Shown one piece after another: positions 1 to 12,017 of a DNA stretch of 64,000 nucleotides (its first letter is position 1; each line of letters starts with the position of its first letter). The DNA lies in NCBI RefSeq assembly GCF_949628215.1, contig NC_134276.1:63222733-63286732 (forward strand). Direction: 5' to 3'. This stretch comes from Phalacrocorax aristotelis (taxonomy: Eukaryota > Chordata > Aves > Suliformes > Phalacrocoracidae). The notes under the pieces are model-generated. The model saw only the letters and a program-made list of their open reading frames with translations. It had not been told where the DNA came from and did no database searches. Made by a program: the position numbers and the translations under genes.

Positions 1-3000
1 CCATGTAGATGTATGATAAATGACCAGAAAAACAGGTTTCCTTATGTCAGCAGCCAAGGCAGGCAGACATTAGGCACACATGAATAACATTTTAATCACT
101 TTTTTTTTTTTTCTCAGAAGAACACTTTCTTCTCATTCGCAACAAGCAATTTCAAGTACTGCAGGTTGCACGACACATGAAGACCAGATCTTCCAAGGAA
201 AAAAAAAAGCAAGCCCCGGAAGCAGCCCCGGCTCTGGCTGCTGCGCAGGGCTGGGCGGCCAGTCTTTGCCAGCAGTGTCACTGCAGCCACCCCAGGTCCT
301 CCGCCGACTTCCCGCTGCAGGCACCTCAGCTGAATTTGAGACCATCCTGAGTGTCACACCTAAAGCAATGTGATCTCCCATGCAATAAAACAGGGAAGGG
401 GGAAAAAAAGAAAAAAAAACGCAAGAAGGAAAAAAAAAAAACAGGAGGGAGGCATTCCTGTGTGTGGGAAGAGGGAGAACTTCAGTGATTTTAGCTTGAC
501 TTTTAGTCACTGCCTTTCTAAAGGCAATTACTTCATTAAACGAAGTGAAATAACGTAGCACAGCTTACAGATAACATGCTTTAAGATAATTACTATAAAT
601 AATATAGCAATTATACACCGCATATAAAAGGCTGGGGAAAATAACCAGCTCAAGAATTCACCCTTCAGTTTGTTCTGAATTCATTTTGCTAGTTCACTTG
701 TGCTTCGCAGACCTGGCTACGAATGCCAGAGATATCAAATGGACTGGAAGCCACCACTCACTCCGCGTATTAGCATGCCAAGTGTCAACAGCTATGTTTT
801 GGGTACAATTTAGGAGCATGTGTTTAAATCATTTTAACCTTCCACTCCTGTTTCTTCAGCTTGAAGCTGTAATTGCTGAGGTTAGAAAAGTGTGGTCCCA
901 TGACACAGGGTTCCCAAATAAATTCTTGTCTAGCTGAGAGCCTCCCAAACATGTTGTGAGATATCGTTTTAGCAAGCTCTTTGTGTTCCGGCTGGCTCGC
1001 TTGTCCTGTGAAACAAGGGCTGTCCATTACCTACAGTTTATCATCCTGACAAAATGTGAGGAATGTGGATGTGAAAGCACTAACAATTCCACCCCTGGTG
1101 CTTTCTCCTTTTTTCCTCTCTATATTAAAACCGACAAGATTAACCCAAACGCAAACTGCAGAGCATAGTTCAAGGGGCTATTCAACGGGTAGTGAATGTG
1201 CATTTGTTTACCTACAAAAATAAGAATTTCAGATACAATGAGAAGCAGGCTAGTCTATACGCTACTGAATAGACCATTTAACAGGGTCATCAATTGTAGT
1301 TTATTTTATCAGTTTCTGACATGTTAGCATTCATTCAGAGGCGGGCTGTGAAATATCCCATATATAGTTGGTTATCGGAGGCAGAGAAAACCAGCTATAT
1401 AATCTAACTTAATCAGTGTCAAACGCATCACTCGTGAGGATAACCTTCCACACGTCGCTCAGGGGAACCGCTTCGCTCACCGGCCTATAGCACGCAGGGA
1501 ACTGTGACACTGAGGCATAAGCAACCTTTTTTGGAATGAGATTTCTCTACCGATTGATAAAAGGTGCCACGTAAGGCTACGTGCTCTCCTGTGTGTCAAA
1601 GGCGGTGCTGAGCCCTTGTGAGGTGAAACTGAGGTAACCCGTGCTATCTATATACATTGTTTGTCTTGGCAGAAACAACACAGGCAGAAAGTCCCCCATT
1701 AAAAAGCGTCAACAGGAGTTAAGTCTACAGAGTAACATTTCTCTGTGTTATCAAGATCATGACATCTAAGGTTCTCCAGATGAGAAGTCTGTAAAGTCTA
1801 CCAAAACCACCTGCAACAAGGAGGCTCAACCTCCCAAGCGATAAAGTCGCAGGTACAATTGCCTTCTGTATGTCACTTAAAACACGCCTGTTGCGATTTG
1901 GTGCAGGCAATGAAAGCACATCTCTAAAAAGGAGGAGGGGGGCGAATGGGAGGGAGCTCTGCCTTCAGACAGCTACTGCGTGCTCTCTGTCGCAGCCACC
2001 TGCTCGAAATCGTAACCTCTAAACTTCAGCGCAAAACCAATTTAGTTCATACATTCGCCTCACCCTAAAATTTATTGTTTCATTCTTCATATTAACCTCA
2101 CAACTTCTCCCAGCATTTAATTGCCTACCTGTTCAGCAGATTTATGCGTTGAGGCTTTCAGTAGAGTTAAATGCACAGCTTCCCTGAATAAATTAACCAG
2201 CACCAAAGACGGTTATTATTTCAAACCTAAAAGGGAGCTTTATTATTATACTACGCCAAGATCCATTCAGCAGCTTACTTCTCAAGCTAGCATTCAGCTT
2301 GAATCCAGAGTGAGGACAACCTCGTCTAAGGAGAAATTATTCCGTATCCTTCAGGCAAGCAATTGTGACAAGAATTAGTAAGAAATCCTGCTCAGAGAAG
2401 CGGAGCTGTCTCACCGGCAGCAATATCGGTAATGCATTTGTCAGCTTCCTCAAACTACGGGCCTCCGAGTGGCCTATAAATCACTAGCCCCAGCAATTGA
2501 AAAGACTAATTTTAATAGTGTACTTCTTCACTGTGGTGATTAAGCCTCAATGAATCACTCAAGAAAACTCAATTACATCAACAGCACAACCTATTTTTAA
2601 GCGTGCATTTAAGTTGAAAAAGTAATTAGATATTATCATTACATCTACCATTAACAACATTCAAACCTTTTTTGTAGTCGAATAGTTTAGAATTAGCCAA
2701 ATGGAAACACAACTTGTATTTGATAAAGGAAGCGTATCCCCAGGCACTGCAAGATGGGTTGAATTCAGCTGCTGGGATACTTTTCATTTCACTGATGGCT
2801 AATGAAAGCTATCAAGGTAAGTTAAAAAAAAAAAAGCGAAAGCAGGTTGGAGCTGGCAGAGGAGAGGCCAGAGCAGCAGGCTCTTCTGCATTGGAAGAGT
2901 GACCTCTGTAGGCATAAACCCATCCAGGGCTGGGGATGCAAAAGCCTTCCCCTTCCTCCAAGGCTGAGCCGAGGCTGTTTTCCACCAGCACAGCAGGCCC

Positions 3001-4659
3001 ACTAATGCGATGCAACCCCGGCTCGTAGCCTTTGACTTTCGAGAACTCAAACACCATTATAAAGCCCGCTTTATAACCGGCCAGGTCGCTTTATTCTCAG
3101 ATGCTATGTCGTGCTTTTCTTAAACCGAAGAAAAGCTTTAGCTATGTAACATCGTAAAAGTGCAGTGCTAGAGACTGGAGCTAAACTTAGTTTTATTTTA
3201 ACTGGCTTCCCACCTGGCACATATATAAAATGATCACTTGTCACACAATGCTAAGAATAAACACACTGAACTGAACAGTCCACAGCATTTTTTTTTTTTA
3301 AAGATTGGAAAACTTTGCTGTAAAGAAATTTTACAGAGACACATCAAATCTGTCTGTTGTTGAAAAACACTAGCAGAAATCTGCCATGAGTTTTTTTCCT
3401 TCAGTGGAAACAACGGTAGGTAATGACGACTGTAACGCAAGACTACTTGGTAAACTTGAGATGCTCCTCCTAATTCAAACTTTGAAATCAACTTAGCCGA
3501 ACTCCCGGAGATCCTGCCACCTACACAGAATTAATCCCCGATCGAGGAAATACCCCATTCTTCTCGTCTCATCACCACCCAACACTTCCTCTACAAAGTT
3601 CCCCGGGGAAAACAAGACGTGTATTTACTGGACTTGATGGGAAATTCTAAATTCAGTCACCACAATGCACGTGGTCTGCTTTTAAATGGACATCACTGAA
3701 TATGTAGCATGAATTTAGAAATTATTTAAACCCATTTCTCTTTTAAAACTTCCTAAACTCATGACAGACTATGTCTTCCCATGGTGACTTGTGTTTTCCG
3801 AAGTAGTGGTTTTAATCGCAAAAGTTCAAAGGATTTCACAACTGAACAAAGCCAACTTATTTTGCATGTCAAAAATGAAAGGGGACCAAAAAAGTAGGAG
3901 TAGGTTTTTTGCCACTGACTCGGATTTTTCTTTAGAAAGACGGCCCACTTCCCAAGAAGCTCCTCTTCCCAGTAGCAAGAATTTTGTAAGTTAAGGTTTT
4001 TAAAGGATACGCTTCTGTTTTCAGAGTGTGCTTTGATAGTGAAGCCCTGGGAACGCACGTACTTTTTTGCCCAGGTTCGTTAATGAAGAATGACACTAAA
4101 TGGTTGTGTGATGGGTAATGCTTAGTTCATTACTCACTGACATGTGCCTCGATACCATCGACTCCACAACCAAATTTAGCCCTGTTATAAGCAGATGTAA
4201 CTTCGCTGGAGTCAATGGGATGAGTTTGCATCTGCAGACGGAGAAGTTGAAGAGTATCACCCCTTCCTGGCCGGGCAGCGGGAGGCAGGGCTGTCCCCTC
4301 CGCTGCTCCGACCCCGGGAGGGGCGGCGGCGGACCCCGGACCCCGCCCGCAGGTCCCAGCCTGGTGCGGCCGCCCCCGTCCCGCTCCGGGCCCCCCTCCG
4401 CCGCCCGGTCCCCCCACCCCCCCCACCGCTCCCGGGACCCTCCCGCCGGGGCCAAGCGGCGGCGGGGCGGCTCTGCCGGGACACTGAGTCCCGCCGCCGG
4501 CCCAAGCCGAAACCCCCCCGGCAGCCGCCGCTCGCGGGGTGTGCGTGTGTGTCCGGCCCCCCCGGCCCCATCCCCGTCCCCCCGCGCCCCGCCGCGGAGG
4601 GCAGCGCCGGCCCCCGGCGGAGGAGGCGGCGGCGGCGGGCGGGAGCGGGCTGGAAACTT
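1..4659 (-). other. EFNB2: EFNB2 intron 1 (partial, 5' portion)
   Basis: This stretch follows the exon 1 splice donor on the minus strand (GTAAGT, G at 4661), so it is the 5' part of EFNB2 intron 1; the intron continues past the left edge. I see no second EFNB2 exon and no convincing coding sequence. Short open frames here are interrupted and low in complexity. Contents are mostly unique AT-rich DNA with a few A/T runs (near 101-112, 421-440 and 3290-3300). From about 4260 the sequence becomes very GC-rich, where the CpG island enters the intron. First introns of ephrin genes often hold enhancers, but I cannot identify one from sequence alone. Confidence 0.8.
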
Positions 4660-7250
4660 ACTTGGGGTTGGAGGAATTCCAATATATGGGGTCTAAAACG
4701 ATGGACCTCGCCAGTGCAGTTCTGCATAAAACCATCACGACTCCCCAACAGTACTTCCAGGCGGAGGCGTCGCGCCTCCGCGCTGCCATGGTCGCAGGCG
4801 GCACCCAGTCCCTCCCCGGAGCCTCGCCAACTCCGCCGGCCGGCTTCCCCGCACCTGGGCGGCGGCGGCAGGGCGGGTGCCCGGCGTCCCAACAGCCGGG
4901 ACGATCGACAGGGAAGAAAGAATGAAGAAGGAAAAAAAAAATTAAAAAACAAAAAGAATCACACGCGAAGGGTCGACGATGCACTTGGCGAGAGCTGCAA
5001 GCAGATCTACTGAGTCATGTACGCCACTCGCACGTAGGGAATTCTCCTGCGAGGTAAGATCCAAGCTACCTCCGAAGTAACGACAGCAGTAACAAAAAAA
5101 CGCAAACGCCTCAGTCCTTCCTCTGACTGGGGGTCTCCCGGCTGCCTTGGAAGATGCCACTCAAACTGCCAACTCCCATTTGGATCCAGTACGCCATACG
5201 CGTTCACAGTGTCTAAGGCTCGCGTGAGAAATAGTAAAAAAAATATATATATAAAATAAAAGGAACGGTGGTGGGAGAAATCAAGAGGTTGGGGAAAAGG
5301 GACACAGCCCCGGCAGGAGGCTCTTCCTGCGTGTCTCTCACTGCTCCCTGCAGTTTGCAATCCGCACAGGCACCAGCCCGGGCTGTTTCGGGGAGCTCGG
5401 AAGCAACCGCGAGTCAATAAATCCACTCCGAGAGTCAGCTCCCCCGGTCCCGGGGAGGCGCATCCGCAGGGCTCCGGGCTTCCCCGGGGGGCACCGCTGT
5501 CCTTGTCGCCGGCAGAGACCCCGGAGCGGAGCAGGGAAAGAAGAAGAGGGCGAAAAAAAAAAATAAAAAAAAGAAAAACCAAAACAGGAGGGGGGGGGGG
5601 GTCGCAGCGTCAGAACGTGTCTCTCTCTCTCCCTTTGCGAGATCCGCAGTGCGCGCCGCGGCGGCAGCAGGAGGAGGATGAGGAGGAAAGCCGGGCGTGG
5701 GACTTGCGCCGCCGCGGAGCCCAGCGCGGAGGAAAAGGAAGGAGGAGCGGCGCCAGCCACCGCCGTTCCCGCCGCGGCGCCTTCAACCCGCTGCTCCGCC
5801 GCCGCTGTTGCTGCTGCCACCGCCGCCGCGGCGAGTCCCCGCCAGAGGAGCGCGGCCGGCGGCAGCGCGCCGCCGTAGCCATATAAGCGCGGCCCCGCCG
5901 CCCCGCCGCCGCCGCTCATAGGGCCGCCGCCGGCCCGCCGCGCTGGTTGGGCGCCGCCCCTGTCACTTACCGCCGCCGCGGCGGGCGGGGCCGCGCCGAG
6001 CCGAGCCCGGCCGAGCCGAGCCGCGCCGAGCCCGGCCTAGCAGGGCCGGCAGGTAACACCCCCCGCCCGCCCCAGCCCACCCGCCCCCCCCGCCGCCGCC
6101 GCCGGGGTGAGGGAAGAGCCCGCTCGCTCTGAGTCACGCCGGGGCGGCGCGGCCGGCCCACGCGGGGAAAGATCGGGGAAAAAATAACATGGAATAAAAT
6201 AGCCCCCATCCGTTGCTAAAATTGAGCGTTTTTCAAGCGCGCTGATGTTTAAAGAGCGGGGGGCAGCGGCAGGGCCGGGGGGCACGGGGGTCCCCTCTCC
6301 TTCCCCCCATCCCCGCCCCACGGGCGATCGGGGCCGCCGGCGCTCCGCGGCAGCGCCCACCTCCGCCCCGCCGGGCGGGGAAGGGCCGGGGGCGGCTCTC
6401 CGCGGGCGCGGGACTACCCCGCGCAACTTTCCGCGGGTACGCCGGGTGGGGGAAGGGACTCTCCCTCCCACGCCGGATCGCGGGCTGGCCCCTTCCCACG
6501 GGGTGTCTGAGTTTGCGAAGTAGATTTGGTGACGCGACAATACGCCACGGGCCGCCCCGATCCAAAGCGGAGCCGGACACGCGGAGCCCCTTCAAAGGAA
6601 CGGGGGGCGGCGGGTTAATTAGGGGCGCTGCGGCCGGGCGTGGGTTCCCTCGCCTGTCCCTGGGCATCCCCTGAAAGCGCTTCTTCCTCCCCTTCCACGC
6701 TTTTTTTCCTTTTTTTTTTATGGGGGGGGGCGTGGATTTTCGGATCCAGCTCTTTTTCAAACCCCGCGTGTCTCGCGGACACCTGGCCCTTTTATTTCAT
6801 TTTATTAAGTCCTGGCCAGAGGGAGCCGCTACCCGCGGCCAGCGCTGCAGACCCCTCCCCGGCGGCTCCGGAGGGTCCCCGCGGGGGTACGGGGGGCTCC
6901 GGGGGCGGGGGTCCCCGTGGGTGCGCCCACCGCCGCGCTGGGGGACCCGGCGCGCCGCGGCGCTTCCACGGGCCCACAGCTCCCACTAGCGGCCAGCGCT
7001 CGCCCTCCGCGGGGGGAAAGCGGTGTCCCCCGGTTGTCCCCCGCCCGCGGCTCCCGGCGTCCCGTCCCGCCCGGCGCCCCGGCGCTGGGTCCCCCCGCAG
7101 AGAGGCCGGTGGGTGCCGCCGCCCCGGGGGGTGGCACCTGGCCGGGGCGGGGGGGTGGTGGCACACGCCGGGGGCCCTGCCGTGGCCAAACACCGGTTCT
7201 ACCCCGCCGTCGCCGCTCCTGTAAAGCGAAGGGGGTTACCGAATTTCTTC
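4260..7250. promoter_or_regulatory. EFNB2: CpG island over EFNB2 exon 1 and promoter
   Basis: This long, GC-rich, CpG-dense tract contrasts sharply with the AT-rich DNA on both sides. It spans the start of intron 1, exon 1 and about 2.4 kb upstream of the EFNB2 start codon, and contains GCC/CGG runs and GC boxes. An AT-rich gap (about 4920-5280) splits it and includes an ATATATATATA segment near 5243-5253. A second TATA-like site, CCATATAAGC, lies at 5879-5888. The transcription start cannot be fixed from sequence, so the 5' UTR boundary is left open. Very long open frames in this tract on both strands are composition artefacts of stop-poor GC-rich DNA, not genes. Confidence 0.85.
4662..4789 (-). 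CDS. EFNB2: Ephrin-B2, coding exon 1 (signal peptide and start of ectodomain; partial gene)
   Basis: Ephrin-B2 is a single-pass membrane ligand for EphB receptors (notably EphB4) and EphA4. It works in arterial-venous identity, axon guidance and boundary formation, and signals back into its own cell through its cytoplasmic tail. This exon encodes 42 full codons plus two bases of the next. Residues 8-28 contain the hydrophobic signal-peptide core (WKYCWGVVMVLCRT), then the mature N-terminus SIVLDPIYWNSSNP, nearly identical to the human protein. N38 in the NSS sequon matches the conserved N-glycosylation site. The start at 4789 is the first ATG in its frame, has a good context (A at -3, G at +4) and fits the family. 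The exon ends in CCCCAA followed by the donor GTAAGTTT. The N-terminal basic stretch is about two residues longer than in human. The remaining exons lie left of the window. Identification is very secure, although only this exon is seen. Confidence 0.96.
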
Positions 7251-8459
7251 CGGTAGGGATTTCTTGCCGAAATTGTATCTGCAGAAAGGAGTAAAAGTTA
7301 AATCCCAGGAAATTACGGCGCGCGCTCTGTCATTTCCCCACCTTTTAGTTAAGGCGTGCAAAGAACGTGCTGCGAAAGACAGTAGCAAAGAGCCAATTTG
7401 GTTTAATTTTATTCCCGAAGAAAGACGGGCATTTATTTTAAAAATCAGGTTAGTGGTGGTGCTCGTTCGGCTTTTGGACGAACGCGAAGAAGCCCTTATA
7501 AGGAAAACGGCTGGCGCTGTGATTTGTTTTCCTGATCAATAGGGAAGAAAATGATCACTTCCCACCGCTTTTTAAGCCAGGCTGGTGTTCCAGCCTTCGC
7601 CGCCCTGCCTGGCGGAGCCCGCTCGCAAGAGAAGGGAACGGAGATTTGAGGCGCGCTCGATGCCCCATAGATTTTGTGTTAATTGTGTTTGGTAGTTGTC
7701 TAATGAAACCTACTGCTCAAGGAAACAAGGAAAACAGTTTGCTTTTCACACAAAACATCGAATACGTTTTAAGTAAACTGCTTAATTAAATTTAATTTGC
7801 AGTGAGGAAGGAATTGCAGATCCGGCGACGCAATTTGGTGGAAAAGGCTCTGATTCCCAGGACGGAAACTTAGCGCTCAAGTGGGAGGCAGAGATTGGGT
7901 ATCTATGCGCACCGAGGGGCATCAAAGGCGAGCTTCGCCCAGTGAGGGGAGGAAAGGACTTAATTATTAAACTTTTAAACAAATGTGTGGTGTGTATCCA
8001 GTCGTGAAGCAACGTAAACACTGAGCCTGATAAATGCTTCTAGCGACGGAGACGTGTAAAATGGGTTTACCTCAATTTTGTGGTGCTGCTTCTTCTGTTT
8101 GTTTTGAAGCAAAAGGTTACGAGCGGTGTTTTGTAAAAGCTGTGAGTAAACTGTGACCTCTAACTCTCCGTATCCTTGCTTTAAGTAAACCAGAGGAAAT
8201 GAAGAGCCCTGGTATTGTCTGAAAATATCCTCCTGCAGCTAAATATATCACTCGACTTCTATTGTCCAGCGGCTAATCATTTTACGTAAATACAGCTGTT
8301 TTACTCTACTCTCCAGCATCCTACTGATGGCACCCCGTAGGTGTATTAAAATCCGCGGTAATAAAATCACGTTTAAGCAAGAATCTAGAGGGAAAACGGG
8401 AACTTATCTCCGAGATAACCCAAGCAACAAAGGTTAAGGCACCCAGAGAAACGCGGGCT
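7251..8459. other. Intergenic DNA between EFNB2 CpG island and second CpG island
   Basis: About 1.2 kb of mixed-composition unique sequence upstream of EFNB2. I see no exon, RNA gene or repeat that I can name. It contains several homeodomain-like AT motifs (for example TTAATTAAATTTAATTT near 7780-7797), but this is weak evidence for function. Confidence 0.5.
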
Positions 8460-9070
8460 CGGTGGTTACCCCGCTCAGCTCACCCTTTTTGCCCGGGGGG
8501 GGCCCGATCCCCGCGGCTGGGCTCGGGGCGGGGGGCGCTTTTTTTTGCGCCTCCGAGTTACTTGCGGGGATGGGGACGGGAGCGGGGGGGACGGGAGCGG
8601 GGGGGGGGCGCGGAGCACCCGGGCAGCCACCGTGCGATCGGCCCCGGCCCCGGCCCCCCGCCGCGTCGGCCTCCCGCTTTCCCGTCTCTCTTGCGAGGAG
8701 CAGCAGGAATCGCCTCGGACAGGGAGGAAAAGTGGGGGTACGGGTTGGGGGCGGGCGGGGGGGGGCGGATAAACGCAGAAAAGCTCACAGATATTCGGAA
8801 GTTCGCAATGGGCTTCGGCCGCAGCCGCGGCTGCTCTGGGGGCCCTCTCAGGAGGAGGGCCCGGCGGGTACTGCGGGCTTCGCGGGGAACGCGGTTTCCC
8901 GGCAGACGATCCGGCAGGGGACAGGCATTTTGGGGGGGGGGGGGGCGGAGATCCTGCCGCCGCCGTGGGAGCGGCGCCGCGGCCCCCCTGCGCCCAGGCG
9001 GCCCGGCTCGGACGGACGGACGGACGGATGAGCAGGGCCAGCGAGCAGGTGAGACCTGCCTTGCCCTCTA
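8460..9070. promoter_or_regulatory. Second, separate CpG island between EFNB2 and ARGLU1
   Basis: A distinct GC-rich, CpG-dense block about 3.7 kb upstream of the EFNB2 start codon, separated from the main island by ordinary DNA. It holds runs of G (8589-8608, 8758-8767, 8932-8946) and a (CGGA)5 microsatellite at 9009-9028. A consensus plus-strand splice donor, GAGCAG|GTGAGA, lies at 9048/9049. An alternative EFNB2 promoter, the start of a divergent noncoding transcript, or a CpG-rich enhancer are all possible. No coding sequence is supported. Confidence 0.6.
9009..9028 (+). repeat. (CGGA)5 microsatellite
   Basis: Five perfect copies of CGGA at the right edge of the second CpG island. Confidence 0.9.
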
Positions 9071-12011
9071 CCTTCAGGGAAAAACCGGGGCTCTGCCCTT
9101 TGCGCCGCTTAAAGCTTTTTATTTCCTGCACTTCAGGCGGCCTCACAGCAAAAACCGGGTTTGTCGCCGAATAACCCGTTCCGGCTCCTTCCCGACAGCG
9201 GTGTGGGCAATAATTACATAGATACTGGCTCTGGTCTTAGAAATCTGTAACAAAAAGGCAGCTAATCTGAATGGGATCAGGATTGGGCCCACAACCCCCG
9301 ATCCTCTGTTAAAAGTTGCTCTAAACATCGGCAATGAGCAGGACGTGAAATTTTTTTATTGAGTGGAAAAGCCCACCGTCATTCATCATTATGTGAAAAT
9401 TTACCAGTTATGAAAGTCGAAAGGAGATAACTCAATAGATACAATTACTGCTAAATTGAATAAAGACAAATGATCGCGTGATTGACACGTACTGATTTAA
9501 AAGGATTGTTTATTTGTACAAAAGGCCAAGCATGCCGGATACTTCTAACAGCCCCTGAAATACCATTCACACCATAACAATGCATTTTCTGCACTTATGG
9601 TAGAGTATATATCTAGACGTTTATCTGTCTTCTCCATGTCTGTTTTATAACCACAATTTTTGGTTAACCATGCTTCCTAGAAAACGAGCTTGGCTCCTCC
9701 TAAACACAGCCCTAGAATTCAAGCAGCCTCATGATAAAAAGCAGAGAAGTTGGTACATCCTAAACATGCACTTTAATCCTCTGACTTTTTTCCACCAGTT
9801 CTCAGTATCGCTCTGGGAAAACAAACATTCTGACGTTAATTTGCGGTCTGCAATGAGATTATGTGGGGTGGGAATCAAACCTCTGCTACATGACCAGCCT
9901 TTTGTGCGGGTTTATGTGCCCTCGTGCGGAGCTGGCCGCTAAGCCAGCGTAACCCTTGGTTCTGCGCATCAGTCCAGGAAAGACGAGAGGGAGCGTTAGG
10001 TTGTTCAGCACGGAAATGTCACCAGAGGCTCGGCGCTGCTCAGCTGGCTAACAAAACAGAGGGGCATAACCCTGACAGCGCTTGCATTTGGCGGTAGGAG
10101 CATGACAACGGAACGGAGGTGCGTGAAAGTCATGGTTCAGCTCCAGCTGGACTGGCCTGTTGGTCCGAAACTGTACCAGCCTGGGCACTTTGACCGTATC
10201 CTCCCGCCTCGGAATGAGCCTTAGGCACACAGGCAACTCCACAGTTCTGTTCTGAAATAAATCACCTCTGCAATGCAAACCCAAAAGCGTTTTATCAACC
10301 TGAATTTCACCTGAACTTGCACCGAGTTGAGACCCTGTGATAACAACTAATCATTTGCCCCCTGCCTGCCGAAGGGACGACACATCTCCAAGTACTCTGA
10401 AAATGTTTAACACGACGCTTCATGCAGTTAAAAGTGAATCACAACGAACACCTTCGTATTTGGTGTCCATACAAAAAATGACACCAAACCCCAGGACAGG
10501 ACAATCGTAAGGGGGCAGGTTAATAGAGTCAGAAAGAGGGGTCTGTGGTCACGTCAGCAAGGGCGACAGGCAGGGTGAGGTGCACGAGGTGGCAGAGCTT
10601 AAGAGAAGAGACAATGAAGACGGATCCTTCTTTTTCAAGACGAGATAGGAGCAGATGAAGTATTGATACTTTAGCAAGATAATACTGACATATCTATCTA
10701 CACATAGGTATGAAGTCCCTTGGCAGCTTAGACATCTCGCCAACCTAATTGTCTCTGCTTTGCTAAGCTTCAAGGACACCAACGCGTTTCGCAGCAGTCA
10801 GCTTTCCCCTTCCACTTGGAAGAATGATGGTAATGAACACGGGAAGTTCGAAGGGCAGTTTAACAAATCTCCAAAGTAACAGTGCACTGCTAGGATACTG
10901 CTGCAAGGCCTCCTGCCCTCCTGCCCCTGCCGGCTATTTGCGTTGTTCCGTATTAAAATAATTCTCCAGGACACTTAATGAAGAGGAGTTGGGAAAACTT
11001 GAGGCCTCTTCTGTCACAAGGGAAATGAACACTGCTTGAGGTAGGTGGCAACAAAACACCCCTCCCTGCCTCTCTTGGCGGGGGGAAGGACCCCAGCCCC
11101 TCCCCAAAAAAAAACCCCAAACCAGAACGCAAAATTGTCTAAATAAAATTTGAACTTCAAACTGGAATAAAATAAAAATTAAACGCCCAACATTTCTCAC
11201 AGCAATTTCTCCAGGGAGGTTAATACCCTTATGTAGACACCACCCCCCCAGCTCATACTCAGCTTAATTGCTACCCAAACGTCTACGTTCTAACCTACTT
11301 TGCACTAGATGGGTATCAAGTTTTAAGGGAATATAAGAACATCTCAAGCTCTTATCATCAAATGCCCCCCTCCTGAACTGTGTGCACCTCTTCCTTCTCC
11401 CTGAAATGAACAGCATCCCCTAAGCCCTACAGTGATTTTTACAAAGAAAGAAAAGCCCAGAATAATGCAAATGTGACAGTCACCCACACCAGCTCTACAA
11501 AAAGCTGTCCGAGAAATTCAGAAGGCTTTAGGACAGCTAAGAGTGGTTTCTACCAGCTAAACATCTGCCCCAACAACAACAAAGGCAAGACAGATGTAGC
11601 CGTTTTCCCGTTTCTGAGGGCCGGGGGAAGGAAAGCCCGGTAGGGAGGTGTGGAATGGCAGAAAGGGCGATCCGAGTGTGGCTGGACATTTCGTCCACGC
11701 AGCACTCCTGAAGGTGTGATAGAACAAAGCCTAAGCCTCTGCAAGGTCCAGCGCAATGAACAGCCGCTACTATTTAACGGAGAATTAGCTATGTAGAACC
11801 AAATGTTTTGATACCACAGCTGCGTGTATGAGAACTTAGCTTCTTGCTTTTAGAAGAGGAGAGGAAACAAAAATGCATAGGTCTGTTTTGAGTATTGACT
11901 TTTAATAGCTTGTTTCTCATACGGGAACAGGGGATGTTTTCTGTTTTAGAAATACAGGTATCAGTTGAGCTTTAAATACAGCCTGCTCCTGCCGACAGGT
12001 CACGTACACGG
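9071..12011. other. Intergenic DNA downstream of ARGLU1
   Basis: About 2.9 kb between the second CpG island and the probable ARGLU1 polyadenylation region. No coding exon, structural RNA or recognisable transposon was found. Short open frames here have no family resemblance that I recognise. Confidence 0.5.
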
Positions 12012-12017
12012 TTTATT
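12012..12017 (-). terminator. ARGLU1: Candidate distal polyadenylation signal of ARGLU1
   Basis: Canonical AATAAA read on the minus strand, about 1.7 kb past the stop codon. It is followed by a moderately GU-rich stretch. It is the last canonical hexamer before the unique intergenic DNA. Confidence 0.4.

Noticed and set aside
4790..4984. N-terminal extension of ephrin-B2 upstream of 4789
   Set aside because: The frame is open upstream but has no ATG there (the far codon at 4984 is GTG), and the family start matches 4789.
4257..7294. Many long open frames on both strands (up to about 230 residues) rich in Pro, Gly, Arg and Ala
   Set aside because: They follow from stop-poor GC-rich CpG-island sequence; only the EFNB2 exon 1 frame shows family similarity and a proper splice donor.
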